Assembly (NCBI GenBank): GCA_944326545.1
Contig: CALVEH010000007.1
Span: 1-64,000, forward strand
Direction: 5' to 3'
Source: Candidatus Gastranaerophilales bacterium
GTDB lineage: Bacteria; Cyanobacteriota; Vampirovibrionia; Gastranaerophilales; Gastranaerophilaceae
DNA length: 64,000 nt
The notes beneath the pieces were generated by a model. The model made no database searches and had not been told where the DNA came from. It saw only the letters and a program-made list of their open reading frames with translations. A program made the position numbers and the translations under genes. Numbering within the stretch: the first letter of the stretch is position 1; every line of letters starts with the position of its first letter. Below are positions 15,528 through 24,408 of this stretch, one piece after another.

Positions 15528-15950
15528 AAAACGAATACACCCCGTCGCAATAGTCATATCCTGTCCCCTTATTTCGCCTATTAACTGAATCGGACGGGCT
15601 GTGATTAAAGCAAGAGACTCTTTAATAAGCCCTGCTTGATTGCTTGCTTTAAAACCGTTTGCGTCTGATAGTGTTACGTTGTTTTTGTAATACAATTCTT
15701 TTGCCTCGGTTTCGCCGGATTTAATCGGGTGAATAAGTCTTTGAACCATGCAACCCTTTTCATCGTCCCAGTAAACAAGCCCGCACATTACGGCTTGTAT
15801 AATTTTTTTTGAAACCTCATCGTCTTTTGCGTCAATTCTTGTATTTTCGCCGCAAAGATCATCGAGGTCGGTATCGCAAATCTTGTTTTTAATTTCTTCA
15901 AGAACTTTGATTGCGGAATCTTTTTCCATAATTTTTCTAATATCTGACAT
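15516..15950 (-). CDS. Tail assembly chaperone (P2 gpE / Mu gp41-like)
   Basis: 144 residues. The position between tail tube and tape measure defines the family, and the sequence (QAVMCGLVYWDDEKGCMVQRLIHPI) fits the P2 gpE type. It coats the tape measure protein during tail assembly. The gene ends in a slippery heptamer 7 bases before its stop, giving a minor longer product. An AGGAG ribosome site precedes the start. Confidence 0.75.
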   Translation of the reverse strand: MSDIRKIMEKDSAIKVLEEIKNKICDTDLDDLCGENTRIDAKDDEVSKKIIQAVMCGLVYWDDEKGCMVQRLIHPIKSGETEAKELYYKNNVTLSDANGFKASNQAGLIKESLALITARPIQLIGEIRGQDMTIATGCIRFFDR

Positions 15951-15983
15951 TTTGTTTTCTCCTATAAATTTAACTTCTTTTAA

Positions 15984-16013
15984 AAAATCCCCCCAATATA
16001 AGGAGGGATTTTG
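15984..16013 (-). terminator. Intrinsic terminator after the tail tube gene
   Basis: AAATCCCTCC / GGGGGGATTT hairpin followed on the minus strand by a TTTTTT run. It lies between the abundant tube protein and the low-level chaperone, so it probably lowers downstream expression. Confidence 0.65.
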
Positions 16014-16034
16014 ACAAATAAAAAATTTTGAATA

Positions 16035-16415
16035 TTAAGTTTCTCTTATACCGGTTCCGTCCGTTGCGTGAACCTCAAATTCTCCGGTCATTCCTCTTGT
16101 CGCTGAAATTTCAATTTCTCCGACAACACTTCCGGTCAACTCGTAAGATTTTTGAACACAAGTTAAAATAATCGGAATATCCGGCGTTCCGCATGCTTGC
16201 TCAAAAGCGTCGGAGTTATCTTTTGAAATTTTGACCCTTAATCCTGTTATTTTCGGGATAACTTTTGAAACATAACTGTCTGCTGTTCCGTCGCCGTATT
16301 CTTGCGTCTCTGTTATTTTATCGCCACCCTTGATTACATTCGGTTCGGTATCTTTTGGGATAGCATAACGAACCCCGTTAATCGTAAGCGAAATTGCGTC
16401 GCCTATTGCTGTCAT
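16035..16415 (-). CDS. Tail tube protein
   Basis: 126 residues from the ATG at 16415, which has AAAGGAG upstream, the same ribosome site used by sheath, capsid and decoration genes. The longer frame to 16598 crosses a hairpin-rich non-coding region. The sequence (ISLTINGVRYAIPKDTEPNV.. and a beta-rich body ending GTGIRET) suits a Mu/P2-type tube monomer. Its place directly after the sheath gene agrees. Confidence 0.8.
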   Translation of the reverse strand: MTAIGDAISLTINGVRYAIPKDTEPNVIKGGDKITETQEYGDGTADSYVSKVIPKITGLRVKISKDNSDAFEQACGTPDIPIILTCVQKSYELTGSVVGEIEISATRGMTGEFEVHATDGTGIRET

Positions 16416-16600
16416 TTTGTTTTCTCCTTTTTGGTTTTTGCGTAGGCTGGAGCGTAGCGAAACGCCGAAGTAACGCCGCAATAGTGAGCGTCCGTTTTGC
16501 GTTAGCAAAACAGAGCGAACGGCTTGAAGGCGTAAAGCAATAAACCAACCTACTATATAACTCTTTGCACGAGCCGTTTTAAGCCGCCTTAAAACCACCC
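16416..16600 (-). other. Structured leader before the tail tube gene
   Basis: 185 non-coding bases with many GC-containing inverted repeats, for example GTTTTGC-TAAC-GCAAAAC. On the minus strand it contains GGCGGCTTAAAACGG, close to the GGCGGCTTAGAACGG core of the three-copy RNA element, but the rest differs. It may be a divergent relative or a separate leader for a highly expressed gene. Confidence 0.4.
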
Positions 16601-16628
16601 TTGCTTATATTTGTACCTATTTTAAAAA

Positions 16629-16652
16629 TAAGAGGCTTTAAAAAGCCTCTTA
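16629..16652 (-). terminator. Terminator after the sheath gene
   Basis: TAAGAGGCTTT / AAAGCCTCTTA, 11-bp perfect stem, followed by TTTTT on the minus strand. Confidence 0.7.
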
Positions 16653-16700
16653 CGATTTATATTTTTTAAGCTATTACTAGCTTTTAGCCCTTTGATAAAA

Positions 16701-18233
16701 TCAACCCTTGAAATTAAAACCGACAAAGTTTGTAATATCAAAAATTCGCCCTACCCCTGTAATATCGAATTTTGGATTTATATTTACTCTGTTCGGGTTA
16801 CTTGAATCGATTTCAACCTCGGTTTCTTTTTGAGCGTCGGCGTAGTTAGCGATCAAGCCGGCTTGCCCCTGCAAGCTGATTCTTGTATTAACCGCCGCTT
16901 TTACGTCGTCAAGTGTTCTTGCCGCCGGGTTGGTCGTTATGTCGTTTGCTCCGATGAGAATTACCGACTTCCATTCTTCCGAATCCCGGAAAGTAGTCAT
17001 AAAATCATAAGCGGAATTTCCGATTACTGTTACATCACGGTCAAAACGGAACAACGGGTTTGAGTTGCCTTGCGGGTGATAGAAAGTTATTAAATCCATC
17101 AGCCTGTAAGAGCCGTCGGATTTTTGGACAAGGTTCGAATAACCCGCTTTTGCAAGACGATCTCTTTCGGCATATTTAAGTTTTCTTAATTTCCCAAAAT
17201 CCCCGACTATTTGAACATTGACGGAATCGTCCCGTCTGTCGTTGCCGGTTGTAATTAACGACTGAACGTCCCACGTTCCCTCAACGGTTTCACTCTCCGG
17301 AGCTTCGATTGCGGAATAACAAATTACGTATTGAGCAATCAAACCATCGTGAAACGCTTCGAAATATTCTTGCAAAGCGTCAAGAACGGTTGAATTTGCG
17401 TACTGTGAAATAACACGGGTAACGCCGAACTCCTCGTCTAATTGCTCCAATGCCTCGTCCGGTATTATTCCGACGCCTGCGGCTTCTGTTGCACGGGTAA
17501 TTGTAAAGGTTACACCGTAAACCGTAGCGTCGATCGGCTGTTTATCCTCGTCGAGAATTACTAATTCAAAATAAGAGTCTGAACCCTTCCATTTTGCCGT
17601 TAAGGTCAATTCGCCCGTTTTTTCTGCTGTTTTGACTGCCGTAAAAGGAAGTTCTAAATATTCATCAAGAACCTCTTTTATTGCGTCTGCCGCCTCATCT
17701 GCCGTCATTCCTTTTGTTAAAGTAAACGGAATAGCGGTTTTTTCAAAAGCATTTAAATCTGTACCCCTCGGGGCTTTTGCCGGGTTGTTATGAGCGTTTG
17801 TTGCCACCTTGCCGCATACGTCTGCCGCCGCCTCAAATACAAGATCGTTTAAAACAATATAGCCGTTAAGTGATTTTTTTATTCCGCTTGTTGCGGCAAT
17901 TGCTAAGGTTTGAACCTCGGCACTTGCGGTCGAAGGGGCATCAACGCCCATAAAATAAGTATCGACTTTGGAACCGTTTCCGTTTTTAGGGAAAAGTTTT
18001 ATCGCCATTCTGTGCAAAGGCGAGCCAAAACCATAAATGACGCCTATATCGTCGGAGTTCCCGGAGGCGAGAACGGGTTTATTTTTTTCGATAGTTTTGC
18101 CATCTTGAGCCTGTCCGATACAAACAATTTTTTCGGGGCGTAAATTTGCCGCCGTTTGTTGATTTCGTTGCTTGACCGTTACGCTCGTTGCGGAAGCTAT
18201 CGCACTGACATCAAGCGATTTTGTAATTGCCAT
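16701..18233 (-). CDS. Tail sheath protein
   Basis: 510 residues, a normal length for a contractile sheath. The C-terminal half carries the conserved sheath core (EWKSVILIGANDIT..., then NTRISLQGQAGLIANYAD.. and VGRIFDITNFVGFNFKG). The N-terminal half contains an inserted beta-rich domain (~residues 120-250). It contracts to drive the tube into the cell. AAAGGAG ribosome site. It follows the tail-terminator-like gene by 18 bases. Confidence 0.9.
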   Translation of the reverse strand: MAITKSLDVSAIASATSVTVKQRNQQTAANLRPEKIVCIGQAQDGKTIEKNKPVLASGNSDDIGVIYGFGSPLHRMAIKLFPKNGNGSKVDTYFMGVDAPSTASAEVQTLAIAATSGIKKSLNGYIVLNDLVFEAAADVCGKVATNAHNNPAKAPRGTDLNAFEKTAIPFTLTKGMTADEAADAIKEVLDEYLELPFTAVKTAEKTGELTLTAKWKGSDSYFELVILDEDKQPIDATVYGVTFTITRATEAAGVGIIPDEALEQLDEEFGVTRVISQYANSTVLDALQEYFEAFHDGLIAQYVICYSAIEAPESETVEGTWDVQSLITTGNDRRDDSVNVQIVGDFGKLRKLKYAERDRLAKAGYSNLVQKSDGSYRLMDLITFYHPQGNSNPLFRFDRDVTVIGNSAYDFMTTFRDSEEWKSVILIGANDITTNPAARTLDDVKAAVNTRISLQGQAGLIANYADAQKETEVEIDSSNPNRVNINPKFDITGVGRIFDITNFVGFNFKG

Positions 18234-18251
18234 TTTATTTTCTCCTTTTGT

Positions 18252-18935
18252 TTACAAAGTTTCCCATATTCTTCTTATAAGCGGGTCGATAAACTCCTCT
18301 CTTATTTGAAGTTTTGTATAGAATTCTTTAATGTTTATCGTGTTTGTGTAATAAGTTTTTTCGTTGATTCCCAACTCAAAACTAAATCGGGCGGCAAGTA
18401 CACCTTCCGCCGCCCCGAGAGTATCTCTCGGGGTTAAAATTCTTTCCCAGTCCTTCAGCTTTACGGAATGAACAATATTGTCCGTTGCCCTGTATAAGTT
18501 TGTAGGCTCTGAAAAAAGAATTTTATAAATTTGAGCGGTCAAATAATTAAGTCTGTCCTCTGCGTTTGCTTCGGCTTCGTTTATAAGTTTTAAAACCTCA
18601 TCTTCCGTTTTGTCCGTTAAATCTTCATTCAAGCCGCAAGCGTAATATTCAACTTGCATATTGCCGACAAATTCGTTTTCGTAAAGATCTTGTCTATCTT
18701 CCGGAAAACTCCCACGGTTAAAATAAACAAACACGCACGGCATTTCGGAGACATCGGGGTAACGAAACCTTTTAGGAAAAACCGTAAAATCCATTGTTTG
18801 ATGAATCCACCCTTCCGTCGCCCCACCCTCTTTTGCCAATTCGATTTGTTTATCTCTCTCGGTTGCCAAAAGTTGGCAAATTGCGTCCCTTGCGAGACTG
18901 AAACTCATCGGCGTAATGATTGAATTTATAGACAT
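18252..18935 (-). CDS. Hypothetical connector / tail terminator-like protein
   Basis: 227 residues with no clear family. It includes a DVSEMPCVFVYFNRG segment and a helical C-terminus. In contractile-tailed phages this slot, between capsid-side genes and the sheath, usually holds the tail terminator or a head-tail connector. The role is inferred from order only. Confidence 0.5.
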   Translation of the reverse strand: MSINSIITPMSFSLARDAICQLLATERDKQIELAKEGGATEGWIHQTMDFTVFPKRFRYPDVSEMPCVFVYFNRGSFPEDRQDLYENEFVGNMQVEYYACGLNEDLTDKTEDEVLKLINEAEANAEDRLNYLTAQIYKILFSEPTNLYRATDNIVHSVKLKDWERILTPRDTLGAAEGVLAARFSFELGINEKTYYTNTINIKEFYTKLQIREEFIDPLIRRIWETL

Positions 18936-18968
18936 ATACTCTCCTTTTGAATTTGAGGTTTTAAAAAA

Positions 18969-19382
18969 TTAAATTCCGCCGGACCGTGTCCGATCGACTC
19001 TCTTGCCTTCTCCCTTTTTGACGGTTGCCGTACATTTTAAAAGGGCGATACCGATCGTCCTGTCGATAGCCGCCTCCTCAATCGCAAAAAGAACTTTTTG
19101 AAAATTTAATTGAGGGAACTCAACAACAACTCCCCAGTTTCTCGCCGGCAATAACGTTGTTTTTTCAAAAACATCGTCAAGATTAACAGTGAGTTCAAAG
19201 GAATCGCCGAAAAAGCCCGCCCCGTTTTCATCAAAGGTTAAACCGATAAACGTTGAAAAACCTTTTATATGAAATCCTTCTTGCGACAAATCAGGCTTTA
19301 ACCAACAGTTCACGGAGAAACCGTTCCCGCTAACGAGAACGGTTTTCCGATGGACTTTAAGAGTTTTATGTAAATCAAACAT
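18969..19382 (-). CDS. Hypothetical head-completion protein
   Basis: 137 residues from the ATG at 19382, which shares one base with the capsid stop (TAATG), so it is translationally coupled. The start at 19433 suggested by the longest frame lies inside the capsid gene and is rejected. The protein is beta-rich with no family I know. The slot after the capsid suggests a head-tail joining role. Confidence 0.5.
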   Translation of the reverse strand: MFDLHKTLKVHRKTVLVSGNGFSVNCWLKPDLSQEGFHIKGFSTFIGLTFDENGAGFFGDSFELTVNLDDVFEKTTLLPARNWGVVVEFPQLNFQKVLFAIEEAAIDRTIGIALLKCTATVKKGEGKRVDRTRSGGI

Positions 19383-20449
19383 TACACAAGATCCTTGAAT
19401 GTTGCGAAACAATCTACATCGACAGGAACGCAAAGCGGACGGGATTTTACACCGGCTTTTGTAATTGCACTGCCGTCAACTAACTCATCGTAAGCATAAG
19501 GAAGTTGTTCAGTTTCAACGAGTTGCAATTTACTTCCGCCAATGCCGGACGGAGCGTTTACATTATTGATTGCGGCATAATACTTAGTAAAATTCGGATT
19601 TACCGGAACAAGTAACGCACAACCTGCCGGAATATAACTTACGGTTGTTCCTTCGCCCGCAAAATCATAACCGGTCGGAATTGTGTATTTTTCATTGTAA
19701 GTCCATATATTTACAAGGCTCGAACCTACCGAAATTCTACCGTGATATACACCTCCCGGAACCTGCTCTTCCGGAATACCTATATCACTTCTTTTAATTC
19801 CTTTGTTTGCGTCGGAATTTTCTCTAAATTTTTCATTTTTCAATAATGCATTTAAAACATCATCGCCGGCAAAGAAATTAAATACGGTTGCGGTTAATAA
19901 GCCGTCCTCAATACATAACTTGCAGGCGTCTCCAATATCCTTAATAGGATCGCCGCTTGTACCGTTCCATTTTGCGGTGCTTTTAGATATTGTATGAGTA
20001 TCTTTTTTGTTGAATTTGATTTCCGTTCCGCCCGTCAACACGATTTTTCCTTGAAACAGAGCGTCGGACGCTTGTTTTTCAACGGCTCTTTTTTGCATAT
20101 CTGAAATAGGGATTTGTTTATCATTTATCAGATTTGCGATATTTGCAATCTGTTGGTTGCACTCGGTTTCGCCAAGTTGAACCTTGAAAATATCCTCTTC
20201 GGAAATAATATCAAAGTTATTATATTCCGGAATTGTAAATTCTTTTTTATCATAAGAGGATAGCTCAACCCTGCGACCGCCAGTTCCAAGTTTTACATCA
20301 ACCGAGTAAATACTTTTTACAACACGCCCTTGAACTTCAACCTTTGTAGTTCTTAAAAGTTTAGTTTTAAACATATTAGAAAGAAGCATTGAGGGTTTTT
20401 GTCTTTTGTCAAAACCGACTTCCATTGCTTTTTTAAGTAAATCTGCCAT
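19382..20449 (-). CDS. Major capsid protein (lambda gpE family)
   Basis: 355 residues. The N-terminal MLLSNMFKTKLLRTTKVEV.., the middle FAGDDVLNALLKNEKFRE and the C-terminal SRPLCVPVDVDCFATF match the phage_cap_E family, an HK97-fold shell protein that pairs with a gpD-type decoration protein. The decoration gene is directly upstream. AAAGGAG ribosome site, as for the other abundant virion genes. Confidence 0.9.
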   Translation of the reverse strand: MADLLKKAMEVGFDKRQKPSMLLSNMFKTKLLRTTKVEVQGRVVKSIYSVDVKLGTGGRRVELSSYDKKEFTIPEYNNFDIISEEDIFKVQLGETECNQQIANIANLINDKQIPISDMQKRAVEKQASDALFQGKIVLTGGTEIKFNKKDTHTISKSTAKWNGTSGDPIKDIGDACKLCIEDGLLTATVFNFFAGDDVLNALLKNEKFRENSDANKGIKRSDIGIPEEQVPGGVYHGRISVGSSLVNIWTYNEKYTIPTGYDFAGEGTTVSYIPAGCALLVPVNPNFTKYYAAINNVNAPSGIGGSKLQLVETEQLPYAYDELVDGSAITKAGVKSRPLCVPVDVDCFATFKDLV

Positions 20450-20520
20450 TATTTTCTCCTTTTGCTTTAATTAAATACACTGTTTTAACTTCAATCGGGT
20501 TACCGGATATGCCGGGACAT

Positions 20521-20931
20521 TTATTCGCTAAGGCTTGTTTTTACCGTCAATTCCTCAACATTTCTCAGTCTGAAGCCGTTTGCCTTTAAAGCGTCAAGAA
20601 CCTTGACGTCGGTTGCATCGGCTGTTTTAACAAAGATTAGCTTTGCGGCATTAACGACACCGGTTTCAAAAACACGGACAAGATCGAACTCCTCTTCGTT
20701 TGAGGCGTCTGTATTTTGTAAAGTTTGAGCTAATATATAAAGCGGTGAGGTGTTAAATTCCGGTCCCGGTTCAGCGGCGACGTTGTTGTCTGTTGAAAAA
20801 GCAACAAGTTCGCCGTCCTTGTTGCGTCCTAAAACTGTTCCCGCTTGATAAGTTGTGTTTGCCGGGACTGTTACGCTTACATCTGAATATGTCCCTTCGT
20901 GGAAAATTTTTGAATTGTCTACTGTTGCCAT
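20521..20931 (-). CDS. Head decoration protein (lambda gpD-like)
   Basis: 136 residues from the ATG at 20931 (AAAGGAG upstream). It has the typical D-protein pattern: a flexible N-terminus, then VTVPANTTYQAGTVLGRNKDGELVAF, and LAQTLQNTDA near the middle. It forms trimers that staple the expanded capsid. A terminator separates it from the protease-scaffold gene. Confidence 0.85.
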   Translation of the reverse strand: MATVDNSKIFHEGTYSDVSVTVPANTTYQAGTVLGRNKDGELVAFSTDNNVAAEPGPEFNTSPLYILAQTLQNTDASNEEEFDLVRVFETGVVNAAKLIFVKTADATDVKVLDALKANGFRLRNVEELTVKTSLSE

Positions 20932-20965
20932 TTTATTTTCTCCTTTTGTTTTTCGTGTACTCAAT

Positions 20966-20996
20966 AAAAGGCGGTGTAAATAACACCGCCTTTTTT
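20966..20996 (-). terminator. Terminator between scaffold and decoration genes
   Basis: AAAAGGCGGTGT / ACACCGCCTTT hairpin with T tracts on both sides, 25 bases after the protease stop. Confidence 0.7.
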
Positions 20997-21020
20997 AATA
21001 TATGAATATGTCTAAAAGTG

Positions 21021-21419
21021 TTAATTTATCTCGTCTAAATTCATTTTTGCGACAATATCCTCAAGCTGTTTTGTTTCGGCTTCCTGTTTTTCTTTTTCTT
21101 CCTCTTGTTTTTCCGTATTTCCCGGCTTGTCGCCCTCCGGAGCGTGTGTTTCTTCTTTTGGGTCAATGTCGTCCGGATTTTCATCTTCCATAGCTCGGAT
21201 TGTATCGGCTTTTACTCTTGCGGCTAATATAGCGGCTTGAAAATCATCGTCCCCGATTCTTGTCCCGTTTGCTACGGCGTCGATTACGGCTTGTTTGTCA
21301 ACATCGATAAATTTCATTAAAGCGGAAACCCTTTTTCTTTCCGCTTCAATACCTTCATTTTTTGCCTCGGTGTAAATAGCCGGTTTTTCTGCTTTTAATT
21401 CTGATAATGTTGCAACCAT
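21021..21419 (-). CDS. Nested scaffold protein (internal start in the protease gene)
   Basis: Within the protease gene an in-frame ATG at 21419 follows AAGGAGAAAAACAA, almost the same ribosome site as the phage structural genes. It would yield 132 residues, highly charged and helical, matching the C-terminal part of the larger protein. Lambda makes its Nu3 scaffold in the same way from within gene C. The independent product is inferred. Confidence 0.6.
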   Translation of the reverse strand: MVATLSELKAEKPAIYTEAKNEGIEAERKRVSALMKFIDVDKQAVIDAVANGTRIGDDDFQAAILAARVKADTIRAMEDENPDDIDPKEETHAPEGDKPGNTEKQEEEKEKQEAETKQLEDIVAKMNLDEIN

Positions 21420-22139
21420 TTGTTTTTCTCCTTCTTTTGTTTTAACTGCTGTTATTTCCGTTTTTTTACCTGTCTGCAAATTTATTAACGGCGATATACC
21501 CGGAATATTCGTTTGAGACATTAACGCCGCTATTTGTGAAGATGATTCTTCAGGAAGTTCAAGTTGTTTAATTTTTGCTTGAGCTTCTTTCATTCTTAAC
21601 CTTGCGGCTTCAATAGCGATCGTTTTGTCCTCTTCCTGCCCGTTATTGTCTTTTTTGTCATCATCGCCGACAACTTTTCCGAGTTTTTTAAGCTCGTTTT
21701 TGCCGATGAACCACGTTTCGGCGTCCATAATTTGCCGAATTTCTTTTTCATCGAACAAACCTTTTTCAACAAAGGCTTTAGCGTACAAAGCCGCAAGCCG
21801 TTCTAAAATGTCGGCTTGTTTTTTAAACTCGTTGTAATCGCCGGCGGCGATAGTCCACGGGTTATGAATAACACTAACCGCATTCGGTTCGAATATAACC
21901 GGACCGTCGCCGGCTAACATTATATAAGCCGCCATTGATGAGGCGTCTCCGACAACGTGCATTGTACATTTACCTTTGTTGTAATTTTTTATTGCGTTAT
22001 AAATGGATATTCCGTGAAAAACAGAGCCTCCCGGCGAATCGATTTCGAACTCAATATCACCGTCAAGCCTTGAAATTCTGTCGGCAAATTCCCCTCCTAA
22101 AACGTCATATCCGATTACGCCTTTTATTTTTATAGACAT
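21021..22139 (-). CDS. ClpP-like/S49 capsid maturation protease with scaffold tail
   Basis: 372 residues from the ATG at 22139 (GGAGG upstream). The N-terminal ~190 residues are a ClpP-fold serine protease: FEIDSPGGSVFHG gives the oxyanion loop, GDASSMAAYIM holds the nucleophile Ser, and VIHNPWT supplies the His. The C-terminal half is charged and helical, as for a scaffold. It trims the scaffold and itself during head maturation. Confidence 0.85.
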   Translation of the reverse strand: MSIKIKGVIGYDVLGGEFADRISRLDGDIEFEIDSPGGSVFHGISIYNAIKNYNKGKCTMHVVGDASSMAAYIMLAGDGPVIFEPNAVSVIHNPWTIAAGDYNEFKKQADILERLAALYAKAFVEKGLFDEKEIRQIMDAETWFIGKNELKKLGKVVGDDDKKDNNGQEEDKTIAIEAARLRMKEAQAKIKQLELPEESSSQIAALMSQTNIPGISPLINLQTGKKTEITAVKTKEGEKQMVATLSELKAEKPAIYTEAKNEGIEAERKRVSALMKFIDVDKQAVIDAVANGTRIGDDDFQAAILAARVKADTIRAMEDENPDDIDPKEETHAPEGDKPGNTEKQEEEKEKQEAETKQLEDIVAKMNLDEIN

Positions 22140-22261
22140 AAATCCTCCGTATTCTTGAATTTGCTCCACGCTCACAGAGCCTCAACTTTTTGAGCATTGC
22201 TCAAGTCGTTTCGGTCTGTTCGCAATCCGGCTTCACTTTGTTTCAGCCGTCCGCAAATCCG
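22140..22261 (-). other. Hairpin-rich leader before the protease gene
   Basis: No gene is visible. On the minus strand there are two clear hairpins: CGGCT-GAAACAAAGTGA-AGCCG and TTGAGCA-TGCTCAA. It is probably a folded leader for the protease gene starting at 22139, and does not match the three-copy RNA element. Confidence 0.35.
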
Positions 22262-22777
22262 CTATTTAATAAACTCAAAGCCGCAACCGGTACATTTGCC
22301 GTTAATAACTTTACTCCTGCAAATATGGCATATTTGAGATTTTTTATTTTCGACCTTTTTGTTTTCAACCGGCGGAAGTTTAGGTTCACTCTCATTAACG
22401 GGAGCGGGAGCGTCGGTTGTTTGCAACTGTTCAGCCTCCTTGTCCGTTATCTCTTCGGCGTCGGACGGCAATTCGTCGCTTTCTCCGTTCAAAAAGGCTT
22501 TTGCCTCATCGGACACACCTTCAGGGATTGAATTTTCTTCCGGTTGGGTTTCTTGTTCCGCTTCTTGATTTTCTGTATTTTCTGCCGGAACTTCGGCGAT
22601 TGTTGACTCACCGCTTTGCTCTGCCCCTGTTTGAGCGTTTTTTAATTCTTCAATTTTTGCTTTGAGTGTTTCAACTCCCCACGTCGTCAAAACACCTCTA
22701 AGCCCGAGGGCGTTTGCCTCGCTGATAAGAGCTTGTTGCTCTTCTTTTGGTAATTCAGAAACTTTCATTTTTGCCAT
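22262..22777 (-). CDS. Hypothetical acidic protein with C-terminal zinc ribbon
   Basis: 171 residues. A short N-terminal helical domain is followed by a long disordered stretch rich in Glu, Pro, Thr and Ser. The C-terminus has a compact four-Cys zinc ribbon (CHIC..CTGCGF). AAAGGAG ribosome site. It lies between portal and protease. No family recognised; a role in head assembly is only suggested by place. Confidence 0.55.
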   Translation of the reverse strand: MAKMKVSELPKEEQQALISEANALGLRGVLTTWGVETLKAKIEELKNAQTGAEQSGESTIAEVPAENTENQEAEQETQPEENSIPEGVSDEAKAFLNGESDELPSDAEEITDKEAEQLQTTDAPAPVNESEPKLPPVENKKVENKKSQICHICRSKVINGKCTGCGFEFIK

Positions 22778-22805
22778 TGCTTTTTCTCCTTTGTTTTAAA
22801 ACTGC

Positions 22806-24407
22806 TTATTTTTTTAAATCCGCTTCGGTGTCCTCATCATTGGACGCCCCGTTATCCGGAGCGAATAAGGTTTCGAATGTCAATCCCGCTTCTTTTATTT
22901 TTGCCTCTTCATATTTGCGGCGTTCAATCAACGAATCAAAATCGGTCGCAATTCCGAGGGTTTCAAGACCTTGTTCAAAAGTTGACAAGCCGCCTTTTAT
23001 TTTGGATAAAACGGCGTTAACCTCCTTAACCTCGTCAATATGAGGAATTTTGTTTCCGATAAATCTTGCTTTTGTGTAGGCATTATCAAGATACCCATCG
23101 TCATTTTTTAAAGCAAGGTATTTTTCGGCTTTAATATTGCCTTTCAAACATTCGAGTTCAAAAGATTGTTTATATACGATTTGATAAAAATGATCCTCAA
23201 TCGTGTATTTTCTTATTACCTCGAGTATAAATTCAAACATCTTGAGCGAAGCTCTTGAAGCTGAAAAGTTGTTTGAAAATACCATAAGAGCAACTTCAAA
23301 CGGAACACCGCCGGAGGCGTAAGCGTATTTCATCGAACCGTCAACAAAAGCCGTATGGTTTACATTCGGACGCTTTGTGTCAAACGAGTTTAATTTTTGA
23401 CCTTTGGGCATGTGTATAAACAATCCGGAAGCGATTCGCTTTAGAGCCTTTTTAAACTTTTCGGTTTCCGTGTTTGACGGAGTTGAAGGCTCTGTTGTCC
23501 CGGACATAACATCGTGAATTGTACGTCCTAGTCCCGGAATTGATTTAATAGGATTAACCCCCGTCGAATCCTTGTCTTGCTCAATCCAAGCGGCGAATTT
23601 TGCGTTTGTTTCTGCCGCCATAACTTCGGAATTTGAATATTGCCCGATTTTATGTAATTTTTGCATTATTGCACCGAGCTGAGTGTAAGCTCTCGGCTGT
23701 CCGAGCCGTTTTTTACCGACCGGAACAAGCCACGCAATCAAACGTCCTTTTGAATCTCTCGCCGGAACTCTTGTTTCTTTTCCGTCCTTTTCTGCTATAT
23801 AATAAGCAACAGGGACTTCGTTTTCGTCAATTTCTACACCGTCAACAATTCTGTTTCCGTTTACATCATTTTGAGACCTTCCTGTCATAACAGACAAGCC
23901 GTTAATAACTTGATATTCAAGAGATTTGTTTTTTACCCTTTTAATAACAAGAACGTCTCCGGCGATAAAACCGTTGTAAAAAATTATTTGTGCTAGACCG
24001 TGAAGCGTTAATTCTTTTGTGCTTGAAATATTCGGATCATCTTCAATCAAGCTCCATAACTCTTTAAGGTCTTTTGCAAAATCTTCCGGAAGTTCAATTT
24101 TAAAAAGTCTTTTTAAAAGCCTTCTCATTGGTTGAGGGTGTAGGCGAAGCCCGGTCCCGACAACAAATTGAGTTAATCTTCCCGCCAAAATTTCGGCGTA
24201 TTCATTTATTGTAACGAGTGTATAAGCTCTTTTTGCGAGTTCGTAATAATCGACATCATATAAATAAACATCATTTAACGCCCCCGGTTCCTGCTCTCCG
24301 TCGAAAGAATATCCGAATAAATACCCCGGCGGATAAGTTCCCCCGGAGTATTCTTTTTTCGGTATAAATAACTTGTAAAGAGGATTTATAAAAGATTTTA
24401 AACCCAT
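22806..24407 (-). CDS. Portal protein (lambda type)
   Basis: 533 residues, the usual length. Lambda-family portal features are visible: INEYAEILAGRLTQFVVGTGLRLHP near the start, a central RQ/GQPRAYTQLGAIMQKLHKIGQYSNSEV block, and GGVPFEVALMVFSNNFSASRASL toward the end. It forms the dodecameric ring for DNA entry and exit. It overlaps nothing and starts one base after the gpW-like gene ends. Confidence 0.9.
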   Translation of the reverse strand: MGLKSFINPLYKLFIPKKEYSGGTYPPGYLFGYSFDGEQEPGALNDVYLYDVDYYELAKRAYTLVTINEYAEILAGRLTQFVVGTGLRLHPQPMRRLLKRLFKIELPEDFAKDLKELWSLIEDDPNISSTKELTLHGLAQIIFYNGFIAGDVLVIKRVKNKSLEYQVINGLSVMTGRSQNDVNGNRIVDGVEIDENEVPVAYYIAEKDGKETRVPARDSKGRLIAWLVPVGKKRLGQPRAYTQLGAIMQKLHKIGQYSNSEVMAAETNAKFAAWIEQDKDSTGVNPIKSIPGLGRTIHDVMSGTTEPSTPSNTETEKFKKALKRIASGLFIHMPKGQKLNSFDTKRPNVNHTAFVDGSMKYAYASGGVPFEVALMVFSNNFSASRASLKMFEFILEVIRKYTIEDHFYQIVYKQSFELECLKGNIKAEKYLALKNDDGYLDNAYTKARFIGNKIPHIDEVKEVNAVLSKIKGGLSTFEQGLETLGIATDFDSLIERRKYEEAKIKEAGLTFETLFAPDNGASNDEDTEADLKK

Positions 24408-24408
24408 A

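Noticed and set aside
16416-16598. 61-residue N-terminal extension of the tail tube protein
   Set aside because: It reads through a hairpin-rich leader; AAAGGAG points to the ATG at 16415.
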